Assembly (NCBI GenBank): GCA_013420905.1
Contig: JAAXNY010000005.1
Coordinates: 2,728,001-2,792,000, forward strand
Direction of reading: 5' to 3'
Length of the DNA stretch: 64,000 nucleotides
DNA from: Collybia mongolica
Lineage: Eukaryota > Basidiomycota > Agaricomycetes > Agaricales > Clitocybaceae
Shown: in pieces, positions 23,742 to 35,290 of the stretch
Layout of the letters: every line of letters begins with the position of its first letter
Numbering within the stretch: the first letter of the stretch is position 1
The notes under the pieces: generated by a model
The model's database searches: none
The model's input: only the letters and a program-made list of their open reading frames with translations
What the model was told of the DNA's origin: nothing
Made by a program: the position numbers and the translations under genes

Positions 23742-25110
23742 TGTTACAAATTCCCTTATCATGCATCCTATCTATCTTTTTCTTCTTACTCACTGTTGCT
23801 TACTCATACTTACTAATATTGGTCTGCATTACTCAGACAATTCTCCATTAGTCCCATTTATCCCATGCTTACTCATTCCCTTTATCTATATAGCCAATAG
23901 CATTAATCCCTCTTATCTATACAACCAATAGCATAAACCACGCTTATCTATGCTTATTGGACTCCTACGTATATATAGGGACATTCTAGCTTAGTTAGTT
24001 CTTTAGCTTGACCTAGCTGAATTCACCTTATTCATCTACTTGGGTGGAGTGGGCCAACACACTGTGTGGCAGGTACTTGTTCTTTATTTCTTTTCTTAGG
24101 AGAAATAAGTCCATTCCACATTCAGGAAGTTGTAAATGACTAGAAACAATGTAGATGATAGTTTATAGAGGTCATGTGACCCTGGGAAAATGTTACCAAG
24201 CAAACAAGCAATGCCTGTGCACAAAAACCATCAGAACTTACTTTTCCCAGGATCATGGACACTAAATGAGCATTCAGATTGTTGTCATGTATTTGGTATG
24301 CTTATGTGATGGAATAGATCATGTGACATATGTCAATATATAGAGAATTCAATCCTCTTTGTATTTCAGGTAAATATAGTAGTAGTTGTTGATTTTTCCA
24401 ATGTTTAGGATAATTTCCCACAAGGGTCATGTTTGGTAAGGGTCATTGTTGTTATAAGATGTTTGTTCACCCCTGACATAACACACAGACCTTCAAAACT
24501 AGCTGAATCTGGACATTTCTAATATTTTGCTCAAAATAGACCGTGGGAAAAATGTGCTCAACAAGGAAATTGTAGAGCCATGTTTGTACATTCCAAATAT
24601 ATAAAAATAAAGTTAATAGCTTTACTGGTTATGGAGAAAATCACAAAATAAATTTTGAAATGCAACACTTTGAAATATTAGATATGCATAATTTTGATGG
24701 CATCATCAAAAGCATTATGTAAGCATCCCAAATACATGCAAATTATGTCACAATACTTTGTATTTGTGGAGAAATGCTGTAAAAAGCCATAAGAGAAGAA
24801 AAATCCCATTATGGAAATATTTTCCTGCAGTGTTGAAATATGAATGAATGAATGAATCACCTTTCTACACAAAAACTAGGTTGATAAAGAACTTGTCTTT
24901 AGTAAACTAAAGAACTTGTAACTCTTGACTCCTCGACGCGAACTCAATCCTACTCACCTTACAAAGGGAGTAGTGCATCTTTGATACAGACGATCTGACT
25001 TAGCCCTACTGAGGGAGTCATTAGATGTGGGACTTACAGAGTCAACGGTCTAGAACAAACAAATGATAAACCAGACTGATCTAGAGGATAAGGCCTAAAC
25101 AGCCATAACA
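23742..25110 (+). repeat. Gypsy-1 3' LTR, interrupted by repeat R1
   Basis: Two LTR parts, 23742-24040 and 24924-25110, align end to end with the 486-bp 5' LTR. The inserted block 24041-24923 is a copy of repeat R1 and duplicates the trinucleotide ACT (24038-24040, 24921-24923). Confidence 0.95.
24041..24923 (+). repeat. Repeat R1, copy 2, inserted in LTR
   Basis: Defines the ends of R1 best: the empty site is known from the other LTR. Insertion of 883 bp including a 3-bp ACT duplication. Near its 3' end CTTTAGTAAACTAAAG forms a short hairpin. Confidence 0.85.
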
Positions 25111-25476
25111 ATCCTAAGTATGACTTAATTTCTGTCATTTATGCTGTCTTCTTTTTTCTATTATCCTACAGCCCAGTTTACTTCCCTGCTGCCTTTTTTG
25201 TTGGAAATTGAAGTTAAATACTGGGTTTACTAGGCTTCCACCTTCAATGTGTATATGTATTGTAATATCCTTTTCATGATCAATTATACAACCAAAATGC
25301 AGTTAAGTGTTGCACATACCTTGTCTTTCACAGATTGAATAATGCTAACTCCCATTTCCCCCTCGCCATCCTCAGAGACTTTCCTGGAATTCTCAACATG
25401 ATTATTATCACCTGCATCTGATGTTCAGCCTTAGTGCCACTCATCAAATTGATCTATACCTATTTCTTTGGTTGTA
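25111..25476. other. Intergenic, continuation of pre-insertion sequence
   Basis: Follows directly from the sequence at 14340-14406 if gypsy-1 is taken out. No gene recognised. Confidence 0.4.
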
Positions 25477-25804
25477 CACTGTGAAACTGAGAATAGATGA
25501 AATTCAACCCTGTGTTTCATCCTCTTAAATAATAGAAATAATACATTAAAAATATGAAATTCATTCACTTAACAATCCTAAAATGTAATGAATTTCATCT
25601 TGAAGATGTTTGAAAACACACCCCCTGTGGGGGGGAAAATGGATGGAAAACCCCCCCTTAAGGTATAATTTAGTGGATGAATTTCATGCAAAATTTGTCT
25701 GTATTCATACCCCCTGATTGTCAAGGCTATAGGATGAATTTCATTTCATCATAGGTGGAAAAAACAACCATTGTGGGAGGTAATTCCTATCAATATAGGA
25801 TTAA
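25477..25804 (+). repeat. GGATGAAA repeat family copy, truncated at giant-repeat edge
   Basis: Inverted relative to 12430-12756; starts CACTGTGAAACTGAG. It stops at about 25805, six bases before the left arm of the giant inverted repeat begins, whereas the copy at 12430 continues. Confidence 0.8.
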
Positions 25805-27088
25805 TCTGATGCTTCTTGATCTTTTACCACCACCATCTGACCATGGGAATTCGTCCCTCCTGCACTAGGTTGTCCCTAAACTACCTAACACCTCATCCCT
25901 AATCGAGATCGCCTTTTATCAGACCACTCTTTTGGCCTGGGCCACTATCCTTTTACACCATATCCAAATTTTTAACTCATCAGAGCTGATCCTGACTATC
26001 TGCAGGGTCACCTCATCTTGCCTGTACTGGGGGCTTCACTAATCTGTTCACATCCACCTTATCAACTACCAGGCCACACGAGGACACCACAACTCTTGTA
26101 CTCTGCTTTGTGCAGATCCTTAGGGAGTGTCACCACCAACATTTTCAACGATTTTTTTGTACTTGCTTAACCACTACACCCAAATACAAAAGGAGGAAGG
26201 GGTCTGGCCCCTGATCAGCTACTGTCCCTGCACAGAGCACACCTCTTGGGGAGAATGCCAGGTTATCATCCAATGGTGGGATTTGGCAGCCTCATTTTTG
26301 AGGGGAGTCATTGCTTTGGGAGAGCAGTGTGGAACAGGGGGGCAGAGAGGGGGAGCAGGTTTGAGGTATGGGTTATTCATTTAGATTGGACATTCATCTT
26401 TGATACTGGGGGGGAGTAATGGGTTTCCAGGGTGACCTGAAAATACCAGGGGGGGAGTGGAACGGGGTACCAACGTGAAGGGAGGGGACCATGCCCCAAC
26501 AAGCAAAGGCAAACCTTTAAGGCATTGGGAGGTTCAGACATGGTACAGTACAATACCGTTGGACTGCAGGTATCCTCAGTCTAGACCTGTAATATGACCT
26601 GGAGAGCAACTTAGTGTACAGCTCCACCCTGATGGCCCATTACAGATTACTTAGTGGTAATAGGTATTTATGCCCACATGTAGCTGGGTCAAACCCACAT
26701 GCGCTTAATATTATTATATGATCCAAAAAAAAGGCAAACCAAGTAGTTTGATCAGGATTATGAGTCCTTATGTTTACATAAGTAACTCATTCATCATCCT
26801 GGGTTTGCGGAGAAAATTCAGCATACCCAACAAGATCCAGTGTTGTTTTTCCCACAATTAGTAAGTTTGAAGTGTTCCAAGATTTCATTAGAACATGATC
26901 AGTAAACATTTTGAAGTACATCAGTAAGACTTTGTAGTCGTAGAAATATTTTTCTAACTGTGGGAATCAAAATTAGCCGACATGCGGATTTCAAGCAAAA
27001 AAGGCAACTGCTAACATAAGCTGCATTTAATAATATGAATTCAAGTTAATTGGTCTTTTTCTTGGGATATCTCAAGAATTAATTAATA

Positions 27089-27949
27089 CAGTCGAAGCTC
27101 TCCTAACCCATAGCTCTGATAACTCATAATCTCTTGTAACCCATAGTCCTTGTACATTACCAAGTTGGTATGCGGGGAATTTCGGCCATAACCCATAACA
27201 TTCTAATACCCCATACCCCATACCCCCTGTGGCGCAAAACCCATACAATTTACTAGTCCTTTTTTGGTTCATTTGTACCCCAAACCCTACAAACACGATA
27301 TAATTTGTTTTCTCTATCATTTACGGACGAGCCATGGCATTAAAACCGCTCGAGGTCCTCAAAAAAGGGCTCAACATCCTTAAAAAGCAAGTCAAAGCAA
27401 GGAAAGAGACCCTTCAGGCTCGGCTTGCTGCAAGACAGTCAATTTCATCACAAGACGAGATTTGGCTTGATCACGATGCGAATTTGGTGGACGAGCAGCA
27501 AGTCCTCAATGCTCTAGAAGATGCTTCAGACTACGAGAGGGGGTTCGAGAGAATGGATGATGCACAGAAAGGTGTTGTGCAGCATTTACGGGAGGCCGCT
27601 GGTGACCTAGCCAAGGTGGTGGGGAGCAAACGGAAACGTATGTGTATTCTTGCGATTCCTAGTGCAGGAACTGCCATGTGACCGGATGCAGGCCCAGAAT
27701 ATGTGCGCAGAGAACCCAATAAGAAAAAAGATAACCCTATCCCAGTTTTCCGCAGTCAATGACCTCAACCTGCCTTACAGATTACTTCCATCGTACATAA
27801 TTAATGCCTTATATACCCCAATTACTAGATACTTATCGTACAAGCATTTTTTTGACCTATTTTTAGTACCATTCTCAAAGCCCATACTCTCCATAACCCA
27901 TACCCTTGGAGGTGTGACCGAGAGGTATGGGTTAAGAGAGCTTCGACTG
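27089..27949 (+). mobile_element. Pogo/mariner-like element with TA duplication (left arm)
   Basis: Ends CAGTCGAAGCTCTC at 27089 and its inverted form GAGAGCTTCGACTG at 27949, both followed inward by YTAACCCATA, and flanked by TA on each side. Length 861 bp. Carries one 115-residue ORF on the plus strand. Confidence 0.8.
27334..27681 (+). CDS. Hypothetical 115-aa protein inside the pogo-like element
   Basis: ATG at 27334 in good context (GCCATGG). Lys/Arg-rich, probably helical N-terminus (PLEVLKKGLNILKKQVKARK), acidic middle (DEIWLDHDANLVDEQQ) and a basic end (VVGSKRKRM). I do not recognise it and it shows no DDE motif; it could be an accessory or truncated ORF of the element. An identical copy is in the right arm. 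Confidence 0.4.
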   Translation: MALKPLEVLKKGLNILKKQVKARKETLQARLAARQSISSQDEIWLDHDANLVDEQQVLNALEDASDYERGFERMDDAQKGVVQHLREAAGDLAKVVGSKRKRMCILAIPSAGTAM

Positions 27950-28268
27950 TAGCTGTCCACTGCATAAGCATGATTACAAGAGGCTTGTTCTGCTTTGGGT
28001 CAAACTTTTCCCACAATACAAAATATTGCATATCTCCACAATGACAAGACCTATGGATGCAATTTAAATTGCTACTACTAGATATGGTGAGGGGCTACCC
28101 AATGTAGAAATTTATATGTATTTGTATTTGTTTGTACACCTTCAAACATCATGATCAAAAGCAGCTCACTACAAGCATGTTACAAATGAATATCAAGTTT
28201 GTGTACAAGTTTGCCACACAGCTCACCAAACAAACAATACCATCAAAGTTCCCACAATATAAATCATT

Positions 28269-28967
28269 TGCCATCAAAATTATGCATATCTAATATTTCA
28301 AAGTGTTGTGTTTGAAAATTTATTTTGTGTTTTTCTCCATAATCAGTAAAGCTATTATGTAACTTTGTTTATATATATTTGGAATGTACAAACATGGCTC
28401 TACAATTTCCTTGTTGAGATTATTTTTCCCACAGTCTATTTTGAGTGAAATATTAGAAATGTCCAGATTCAGCTAGTTTTGAAGGTCTGTGTGTTATGTC
28501 AGAGGTGAACAAACATCTTATAACAACAATGACCCTTACCAAACATGACCCTTATGGGAAATTACACTAAACATTGGAATAATCAACAACTACTACTATT
28601 TTTACCTGAAATACAAAGAGGATTGATTTCTCACATGTCACATGATCTATTCCACCATATAAGGATACCAAATACATGATGACAATCTGAATGCTTATTT
28701 AGTGTCCATGATCCTGGGAAAAGTTAGTTCTGATGGTTTCTGTGTTTTCTCCATAACCAGGCAAGCTATGGCATTGGGTTTTGTGCGCAGGCATTGCTTG
28801 TTTACTTGGTAACATTTTCCCATGGTCACATGACCTCTGTAAACTATCATCTACATTGTTTCTAGTCATTTACAACTTCCTGAATGTGGAATGGACTTAT
28901 TTCTCCTAAGAAAAGAAATAAAGAATGAGTACCTGCCACACAGTGTGTTGGCCCACTCCACCCAAGT
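28269..28967 (-). repeat. Repeat R1 (left arm), 3' end missing
   Basis: Matches R1 from ACTTGGGTGG (28967 going down) to GATGGCA at 28269, then diverges. It lacks the last ~200 bp seen at 24041-24920. Confidence 0.75.
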
Positions 28968-29955
28968 AGGCATTTGGATCAATATTACTTCCTTAGTGAT
29001 TTAACTATTTGGTATATTCTTTGTTTATTAATTGTCTTAAAATTTAAATAATTAGTTTAAGTTTCATAATTGGGTAATCCAATCTATAAATAGGTACATT
29101 GGATAAAAACTGTGGGTGTACCAGAATTCTATATCAGCCTACTAGAGCTGTGCAAATAGTACAGGGGTAAAGTATTAGTAAGAAGTAAACTAATATTTGT
29201 AAAAGGAATAAGAACATATCACAAGGTAGATAGAATTACACCAAGGTAGTCTCAAGGTATACAGCAGCATATAGGTGCATATACAATAGAACAAGGTATA
29301 TCTGAGCAACTAGATGTGGGGCACATATGCACTCACCTTACACACATCTGGTTTGGGCACAGGGGTGATTGGCACTACTTGGTCTAGACAGCACATTCAG
29401 GGGTGCACACCCAGCCACCAGGTGATGGTTCTACCATATGGAATACACCACTGCACCACCCATGTCCACAATGCTAGCTGCTCACTAGCAGATGTGGGCA
29501 GGCAGTCACTGGTAATGTGGCAGGTGCCTCTGTAGTTCTTGCTGCAGCTCTTATTGTTGTGATTTTGCAGTTGTTATTTTCACTGAGAGGGTGGGACCTG
29601 GCATTGTATTTGGCAGTATTGTGCACAATCATATGGCAGGGAGGTGATGGGTGGGGCAGCTGGGGATGTAGTGGTGGAGGTTGACAACAAGGCTGACAGG
29701 TGATGTAATACCTATCAACAATATTCAGCCATTGCCAGTAATGGCCAAGAGTAGGCAGCAGGGGTCATTATAAAAATGCATGTATCATGTAACCTTGAGG
29801 CCTTGTATTTGATGCTCCAAAATATTGCATTTTTGTGCATTAAATAAGCAATGGTAACTATGATTAAAGTAAGCAATCTGGACAGTCTGCATGGACTCCA
29901 TGAGGAGTTATTCCAAGCTGGGTCTGAGCATCCAAGTAACAGCATGGATTTATGA

Positions 29956-31050
29956 ACTTAGCTTTGACTTGGCTCAGATGCAGACTGCCAATTAAGCAGG
30001 GCTCACTGCCAAACAGGGTCTGAGCTCAGACTGCAGACATCTGCATTTGTCTGTGTGGTCTGTGTGGATCATGTGGCTTAGCATAAAATCCTCAGAGAAG
30101 CTACTGAGTTGGTTGTATATTTGGAATATATGTACAAATGTGGATCTATATTTTCAAGTTTGTTAATTTTTTCACACAGTCCATCTCTGAGAGTCTGAGT
30201 CCCCACTTTACTAGCTGACTTGTTTTTAAGGAAAATGCCTAGATATATATTATTACCTTTTATTGGTGGATATTTGTACAGGATCTATAAACACCAACTT
30301 CTATTGGCTATTCATATGCAGTTACTTATATCATACACCATGGATATGGGTGAAGTTGTAAGGGCATCACTTGTTTGTTCACATCTAGCCATCAGGATTG
30401 CTATTGCACAGCTTGCATAGCCTTGCTGTTACATCTATCATCCTAATATGCATTGCCTTAACCCCTTGATAAATAGTAGTGTACTCTGGACTGACATATC
30501 ACAGATATCTTGTTGTATCAGTAGAGTTACTGATATCAGATTCTGTTGTTATTTGAGACATAGGCACAATGTACTGTATATAAGGTGCCTCTTCCTCTCC
30601 AATGGAAGGGCACCTTTGCAATAGACTTGGGCTGGGTTCTCTACTCATAGTCAAGCCTCTAGTGCTCTATGCTCATCCCTTCTCTGCATGGTTGTTCATA
30701 CTGTGTATACTGCTCCCTGTCTGAGCCTCTTGGCAACATGACCCCTTACAGAAGTGCAACAAGTATTTTGCAAGCTCAAATGTGTAGTCATATTACATCT
30801 TCATGTTGTGTATCCATCAGGCCTTCCATGATGTCAAGCTACTCCCTATACCCTACAATCTAATTCTAGAACAATGCCTGATAAGTGTTCCAGAACCAAA
30901 CTTATCAACAACAAAAAGTAATATAAAGTTGAAGAGATTCTTTATAGCTAGTTCTATTGCAACTACCTGGTTCTAGAAATATAAAGAAAAGTTAATCAAA
31001 AAAAAAACATAAGGACTCATATCTGCCAGTAATGGCCCTCTACCTCAAGT
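29956..31050 (-). repeat. Repeat R2 (left arm)
   Basis: Inverted copy of R2; lacks the ~175-bp segment present at 9398-9575. Confidence 0.75.
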
Positions 31051-31051
31051 G

Positions 31052-31453
31052 ATGTCCTTCAGTCTCCTGTAGGATCATTATTAGCATTTATTAATATTCT
31101 TAACAAAGCCTTATAGTTTGTATTGGAATTCAAATGACTACTACAAGTATTACTATACAAATTGTAATCTATCAATGAAGAGTGCTTACTACGAGGGGGA
31201 GGATGGGAGGCAGCCAACATGCAATGGTGGTGGTACAAGAGCAAGAGGAAAAGTGTGTGAAAGTGGCTGCCAACACATGATATAGCTCAGAATGTTCAGC
31301 TGTCAGGCATCTCAGTCAATGGGGCCCTGTGATCAAATCTGGGAATGCTGACAAATTTTATTTATTCAAATTGTATATTATTTGTTATTAAAAGGAGGCT
31401 GAAAAATGTGCACCCCACCAGGTTCGAACGGTCACAGGGAGGATCATTATGTA
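31052..31453 (-). repeat. Repeat R4: 5' flank of an NGN/KOW gene (left arm)
   Basis: Inverted copy of 11204-11613 (upstream region and first intron of NGN/KOW copy 2). The gene itself is cut off by R2. Confidence 0.6.
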
Positions 31454-32440
31454 ATATTAAAATTTTTGGCATGGATAACCACTGGGCAAGACTGGCATTC
31501 CCAGCTGAGAGATAAACGGCCCAAGTCAACAAAAACAGGTCACATGATATTGAGGCACGTGCCACAGTCACATTACTGTTGCCACACCTTCGTTGATTAC
31601 TTTCAACCACATCAACAACATCCACCAAACCACCAACGCACCCAACACACCCAACACACCCAATGCCAACCAATGCACTATGCCAGCAAATAGGCCCCCA
31701 AAGCACCCAGAGACGCCCAAACAGCAAACAACAAGGCCAAGGGAGGTGGGGGGAATGGTGGAAAAGGACATGGCCCAAGGGGATGGCAGGGAAAGGGCAC
31801 CCTGAGGGGCAGAGGGAGGTGAGTCCCAGAACATTGCTCACCTATGCACTCACCATGCAGCACGTCCCCCCCAGGAAAACCTCAGGAACCCAAAATGAGG
31901 AGGACACGGCCGCCAACGCTCAGGGTGCCCCAGCAGCATGCGTGTTTTTTTTTATCACTCCTGTTGCTAATAGCCCATCCCAGGACCAAGTGTGTGCTTG
32001 ACGCAGGAACTGCCAGCATTGTGCCCCCACCTCATGCGCGATCAGCCACCACGCCCACCCTGCCAGTGCAGGGCAAAGTCACCCAAACAACAACTGGGCG
32101 TCTGCAACGCTTGGATATCAAGACAATACCTGAGGAAGATGACAACGACAACAAAGATAGCAGCAGCGGCAGCAGCAACAGCAACAACAAGGCCTGCAGC
32201 AATGACAGCACCAGCAGCAGCAGCAGCAGTACCAACAACAGCGCAATGACAACAACTACAACGAGGACAAGACAACCACCACCACCACCATGAGGATGAC
32301 AACAACGACAAAGGACAATGATGACTATGGGGACAACAACAAGAAAAGCAGCCAGTGCTGCCACCACTGAAACCCAGGCCACTGACAATGCCACAGGGGC
32401 CGATGAGGATGACAGGGGCGGCGGGGGCCCCTGCCCATAT
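31454..32440 (+). other. Low-complexity coding-like stretch (left arm)
   Basis: Holds an open frame at 31844-32293 with Ser/Asn/Thr runs from CAG/AAC/ACA trinucleotide tracts (32150-32295) and ends in a Pro run; the opposite strand is also open (Val/Leu-rich, 32032-32394). No conserved domain recognised; more likely repeat-driven frames than a gene. The mirror copy spans 37128-38114. Confidence 0.35.
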
Positions 32441-32649
32441 TAAATTATGTATTTACTATTAATGTATCATGTTCACTATCAATATATAATATTATCCTAT
32501 CAATGTATGTAGAACATTAGTAAATAAAATAGTAAGTAAACTCTTATATGTAAGTCAGTAATTTATAATAGTAAAAGAAAGTAAGGGAGTCTGCACAGAC
32601 TCTGTGGAGTCCATGCAGAGTCTGTGCAGAGTCCACAAGGACATGTGGG

Positions 32650-32963
32650 GGACTGTAAAATACAGGAAAATCATCCTATACATCTCCTTTTATTGGATGA
32701 AAATCATCCTATATATCCCCTTGTATGGGAAGAAATTCACTCCTTTTATTAGATGAAAATCATCCCATACATCCCTTATGGGATGATTTTCATTCCATTA
32801 ATAGATGGTATTTTAACAGTACAATTTCACCCTCTTAAAGGATGAAATATGTGGGATGAAATTTCATCCTATTTTCATACCCCTTAATTTCATCCACTAA
32901 ACTTAGGAAAAACCCTTTTCATCCATTAAGTGGGGGAAAAACCACCCCCACCAGGTGCACAGT
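32650..32963 (-). repeat. GGATGAAA repeat family copy (left arm inner end)
   Basis: Ends CCACCAGGTGCACAGTG at 32963, the inverted form of the terminus seen at 9893. Contains several TTGGATGAAAATCATCC-like palindromes. Confidence 0.8.
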
Positions 32964-32965
32964 GA

Positions 32966-33212
32966 CAGAAACCCAAGGAAGATCATTGACAGTAGCAGTG
33001 ACAAATACAACAGCACAGAATCTGAACTGACAACACCTACAATATCCAAACTGGCACCCACATGGACTCCCATCAGATCTGCAGCACCTCTACCAACACC
33101 TTCTCCAACAAAACCTACCCAGATAGCTATGAATACCCAAAAACCCACCAAAATGAAGGTTTGCATCCCTGCTGAATTTAATGGAGATTGCACTAAGACC
33201 AAGGAGTTCATT
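32966..33212 (+). pseudogene. Gypsy gag N-terminal fragment
   Basis: The frame reads Ser/Thr/Pro-rich sequence ending KMKVCIPAEFNGDCTKTKEF, which resembles the start of the gag capsid core in gypsy elements (FxGDxxKTKEF). It is cut at 33212 by the end piece of R2 (33213-33314, inverted). Confidence 0.55.
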
Positions 33213-33314
33213 ATTGGTTCTATTGCAACAAGCTGGTTCTAGAAATAAAGAAAAGTTAATCAAAAAAAAACATAAGGACTTGTATCTGCCAGTAATGGCC
33301 CTCTACCTCAAGTC

Positions 33315-34581
33315 TGGCAGATAACTGACCTCAGGCTCCTGAAATTCATTGTTGGAATCACTATGGAATGGGACTGCAACAACAAAACCATCAAGCTATC
33401 CCTGTAAGGGGATTGCCATCCACACCAACATCTCTACTGCTGATCAAAGACCTTGACTGCATGTCAAAGCTTGTACCATCAATCAACCAACTGCACCAAT
33501 ATGTGCACTGCTTGTCAAAATCACATAGGCCCATCACACAAATGTACCTATTGTATTACCAACCCTATTGTTCAACCCTGAGACATGTGGCAACAATAGC
33601 AGTACATAGTGGCATTGTGTAGGATAGGTGTATAGTAGCCACCACTTGGTAGGGGAATCCTTAGATTGATCTCTTAGGATTTCCCCTATCAGGTGAGTAG
33701 TTTAGACTTGTACTTATAACAATATACTTAGGATTTCCCCTATCAGTCAGAAGTCAGCCAACTTGTGATCATGTGCACTTTGACTTAGGGTCACCCTGAC
33801 AATTCCAAACTGCACTCATTGACAGTCATAAAACAGTTCAGGCAAGGTGACTCTGCACCACTATCCATCCCATGGGAACCCAGAACAAAACTGCACCACA
33901 TCAACCCCAATATGCTCACACTAGAACAGAAAATTCAGTTATCCAAGCTCCCATATTGCTCCCTTGTTGGGTCTGCAATACCTTGTATATGGTAGCCACC
34001 CCAAATGCACCCACCCTCTACAACAACTATGTCAGTATCTCAATTCATATTCCTTCACCCACTGGAATGCTGCAATTCACATGGTTCATTACCTCAAAGA
34101 AACATGTAAATTGAAGCTTTATCTCAGTGGCTCTAATGATATAGAACTGCTAGGATTCACAGACTCTGACTGGGCCAACTGTCTGGACACCCATTGGAGC
34201 ATAGGAGAATACACATGGTCCTTAGGAAACGGTGTTGTCTTGTGGGCCTTGCACAAACAAAAGACAGTAGCCACCTCTTCCTGTGAAGCTGAATATATAG
34301 CTGCTTTTGAAGCATCAAAAGAATGCATCTAGCTACACACTCTTTTTAACAGAAATTGGCCTCAATAAATTCTGACCCACAAAACTCCTATGTGATAACA
34401 ACACCATGATAAATTTATCTGAGGACCCACTGCTCCATACTCATGTAAAACATGTTGACATCAAGTACCACTTCCTTCACAAATGCATCCAATCCCAAGA
34501 GCTCCAACTGTACTATATTAATACAAATGACAATGTCACTGATATCCTTACCAAGGGACTTGATCACAAGAAATTCATTTG
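33315..34581 (+). pseudogene. Copia RT/RNase H fragment in the spacer
   Basis: RT end piece ITMEWDCNNKTIKLS at 33345-33400, interrupted by a solo LTR (33403-33801), then resuming PHQPQYAH/LPYCSLVGS-type sequence. RNase H: THWNAAIHMVHYLKETCKLK, GFTDSDWANCLDT, KQKTVATSSCEAEYIAAFEA (34050-34320), ending DILTKGLDHKKFI at about 34580. This is the C-terminal third of a Ty1/copia polyprotein. The first catalytic Asp of RNase H (TDSDW) is still present. Frameshifts and stops after 34330 show decay. Confidence 0.85.
33403..33801 (+). mobile_element. Solo gypsy LTR inside the copia fragment
   Basis: Starts TGTAAGGGGATTGCC like the LTRs of element B and gypsy-2, and ends CCCTGACA. Flanked by ATCCC (33398-33402) and ATTCC (33802-33806), a 5-bp duplication with one transition. 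Removing it rejoins the copia frame at KLSQT. TATAG at 33631 lies 32 nt before AGATTGATCT. Confidence 0.8.
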
Positions 34582-35290
34582 ACTTAGGGGACTTCTTGGA
34601 CTATGCTAAACACAATTCCATGTGAGGAGGAGCATACTCACCACTGTGAGTTCCATAGAGGATGAATTTACAACCCCCCTTTCCTTACTTAAGCAGTAGG
34701 AAGTCATCTTTATAAAGTATAAATTTCATCCCATGGTAACAACAGAAATATAATGAATTTCATTTACAAATATTGGGAAATTTAACTCTTAGAGTAGGTA
34801 AAAAGAGATGATTTTCCCCCTTGAAAGTATGTAATTTATTGGCTGAATTCAAGCCATAGAATGTTCCAAGTCAGCACCTTTAGATTCATCCACTATTCAT
34901 ACCCTGGATGAATTTCATATCTCTAAAGGCAATATTAACCATGTTATCCCAGGATAAATTCTTCACCAAAGCTGGATTAAATAAATGGCTTTTGTTCATC
35001 CTTTTTCTCAGAATGAATTTCATACTTCTAAAGGTGGGATTAGTTAAAATATCTCTGGATGAATTCTTCACCAAAACTGGATTAAATAAATGGCTTTTAT
35101 TCATCCCTTGTCTTAGAATGAATTTCATACTTTTAAAGGTGGGATTAGTTACAGTATCTCTGGATGAATTCTTCACCATAACTGGATTAATTCTAAGGCT
35201 CTCAAGTCATCCCCTTGCTCATAATGAATTTCATACCTTTGAAATTGGATGATTTTTCAGACTGGGGAGCAAGAAATATTCATCCACTTA
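34582..35290 (+). repeat. GGATGAAA family with three 105-bp tandem units
   Basis: ATGAATTTCATA recurs at 34908, 35013, 35118 and 35224 (spacing 105, 105, 106). The units share CTCTGGATGAATTCTTCACC and GGATTAAATAAATGGCTTTT. The region opens with CACTGTGAGTTCC at 34651. Confidence 0.85.

Larger units (their letters stand above)
14407..25110 (+). mobile_element. Gypsy-1: nested Ty3/gypsy chromovirus with target duplication ATCCT
   Basis: Identical target duplications ATCCT flank it (14402-14406, 25111-25115). 5' LTR 14407-14892 (486 bp); 3' LTR 23742-25110, which is also 486 bp once the 883-bp insertion 24041-24923 is removed. Both LTRs start TGTTAC and end CATAACA. Order inside: gag, protease, RT, RNase H, integrase, chromodomain, extra ORF, purine tract (AACGGGGGTAA) and 3' LTR. 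A LINE of 2.9 kb sits inside the extra ORF. The LTRs differ at about 20 sites, all transitions, so it is an old copy. The coding regions carry many stops and lost catalytic residues; it is dead. Confidence 0.95.
25811..32965 (+). repeat. Giant inverted repeat, left arm (7,155 bp)
   Basis: Every base compared mirrors the right arm at coordinate 69568 minus x, with no length change over the whole arm. All reading frames on both strands recur identically at the mirrored positions, and homopolymers such as the G7 near 26408 match. Outer edge: GCTTCTTGATC at 25811; inner edge: GTGCACAGTGA at 32955-32965. Contents: unrecognised sequence (25811-27088), a pogo-like element, R1, unrecognised sequence (27950-28268, 28968-29955), R2, R4, a low-complexity frame and a GGATGAAA copy. 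Confidence 0.97.

Noticed and set aside
31410..31445. GGTTCGAACGG resembles a tRNA B box, suggesting a tRNA gene or tRNA-derived SINE
   Set aside because: No A box, acceptor stem or cloverleaf can be drawn around it, and the copy at 11225 has GTTCAAACATGG, so the match is not conserved.
32032..32394. Long open frames on both strands with Val/Leu or Ser/Asn/Thr runs
   Set aside because: They arise from trinucleotide tracts, have no conserved domain, and sit in repeat DNA; kept only as a low-complexity note.
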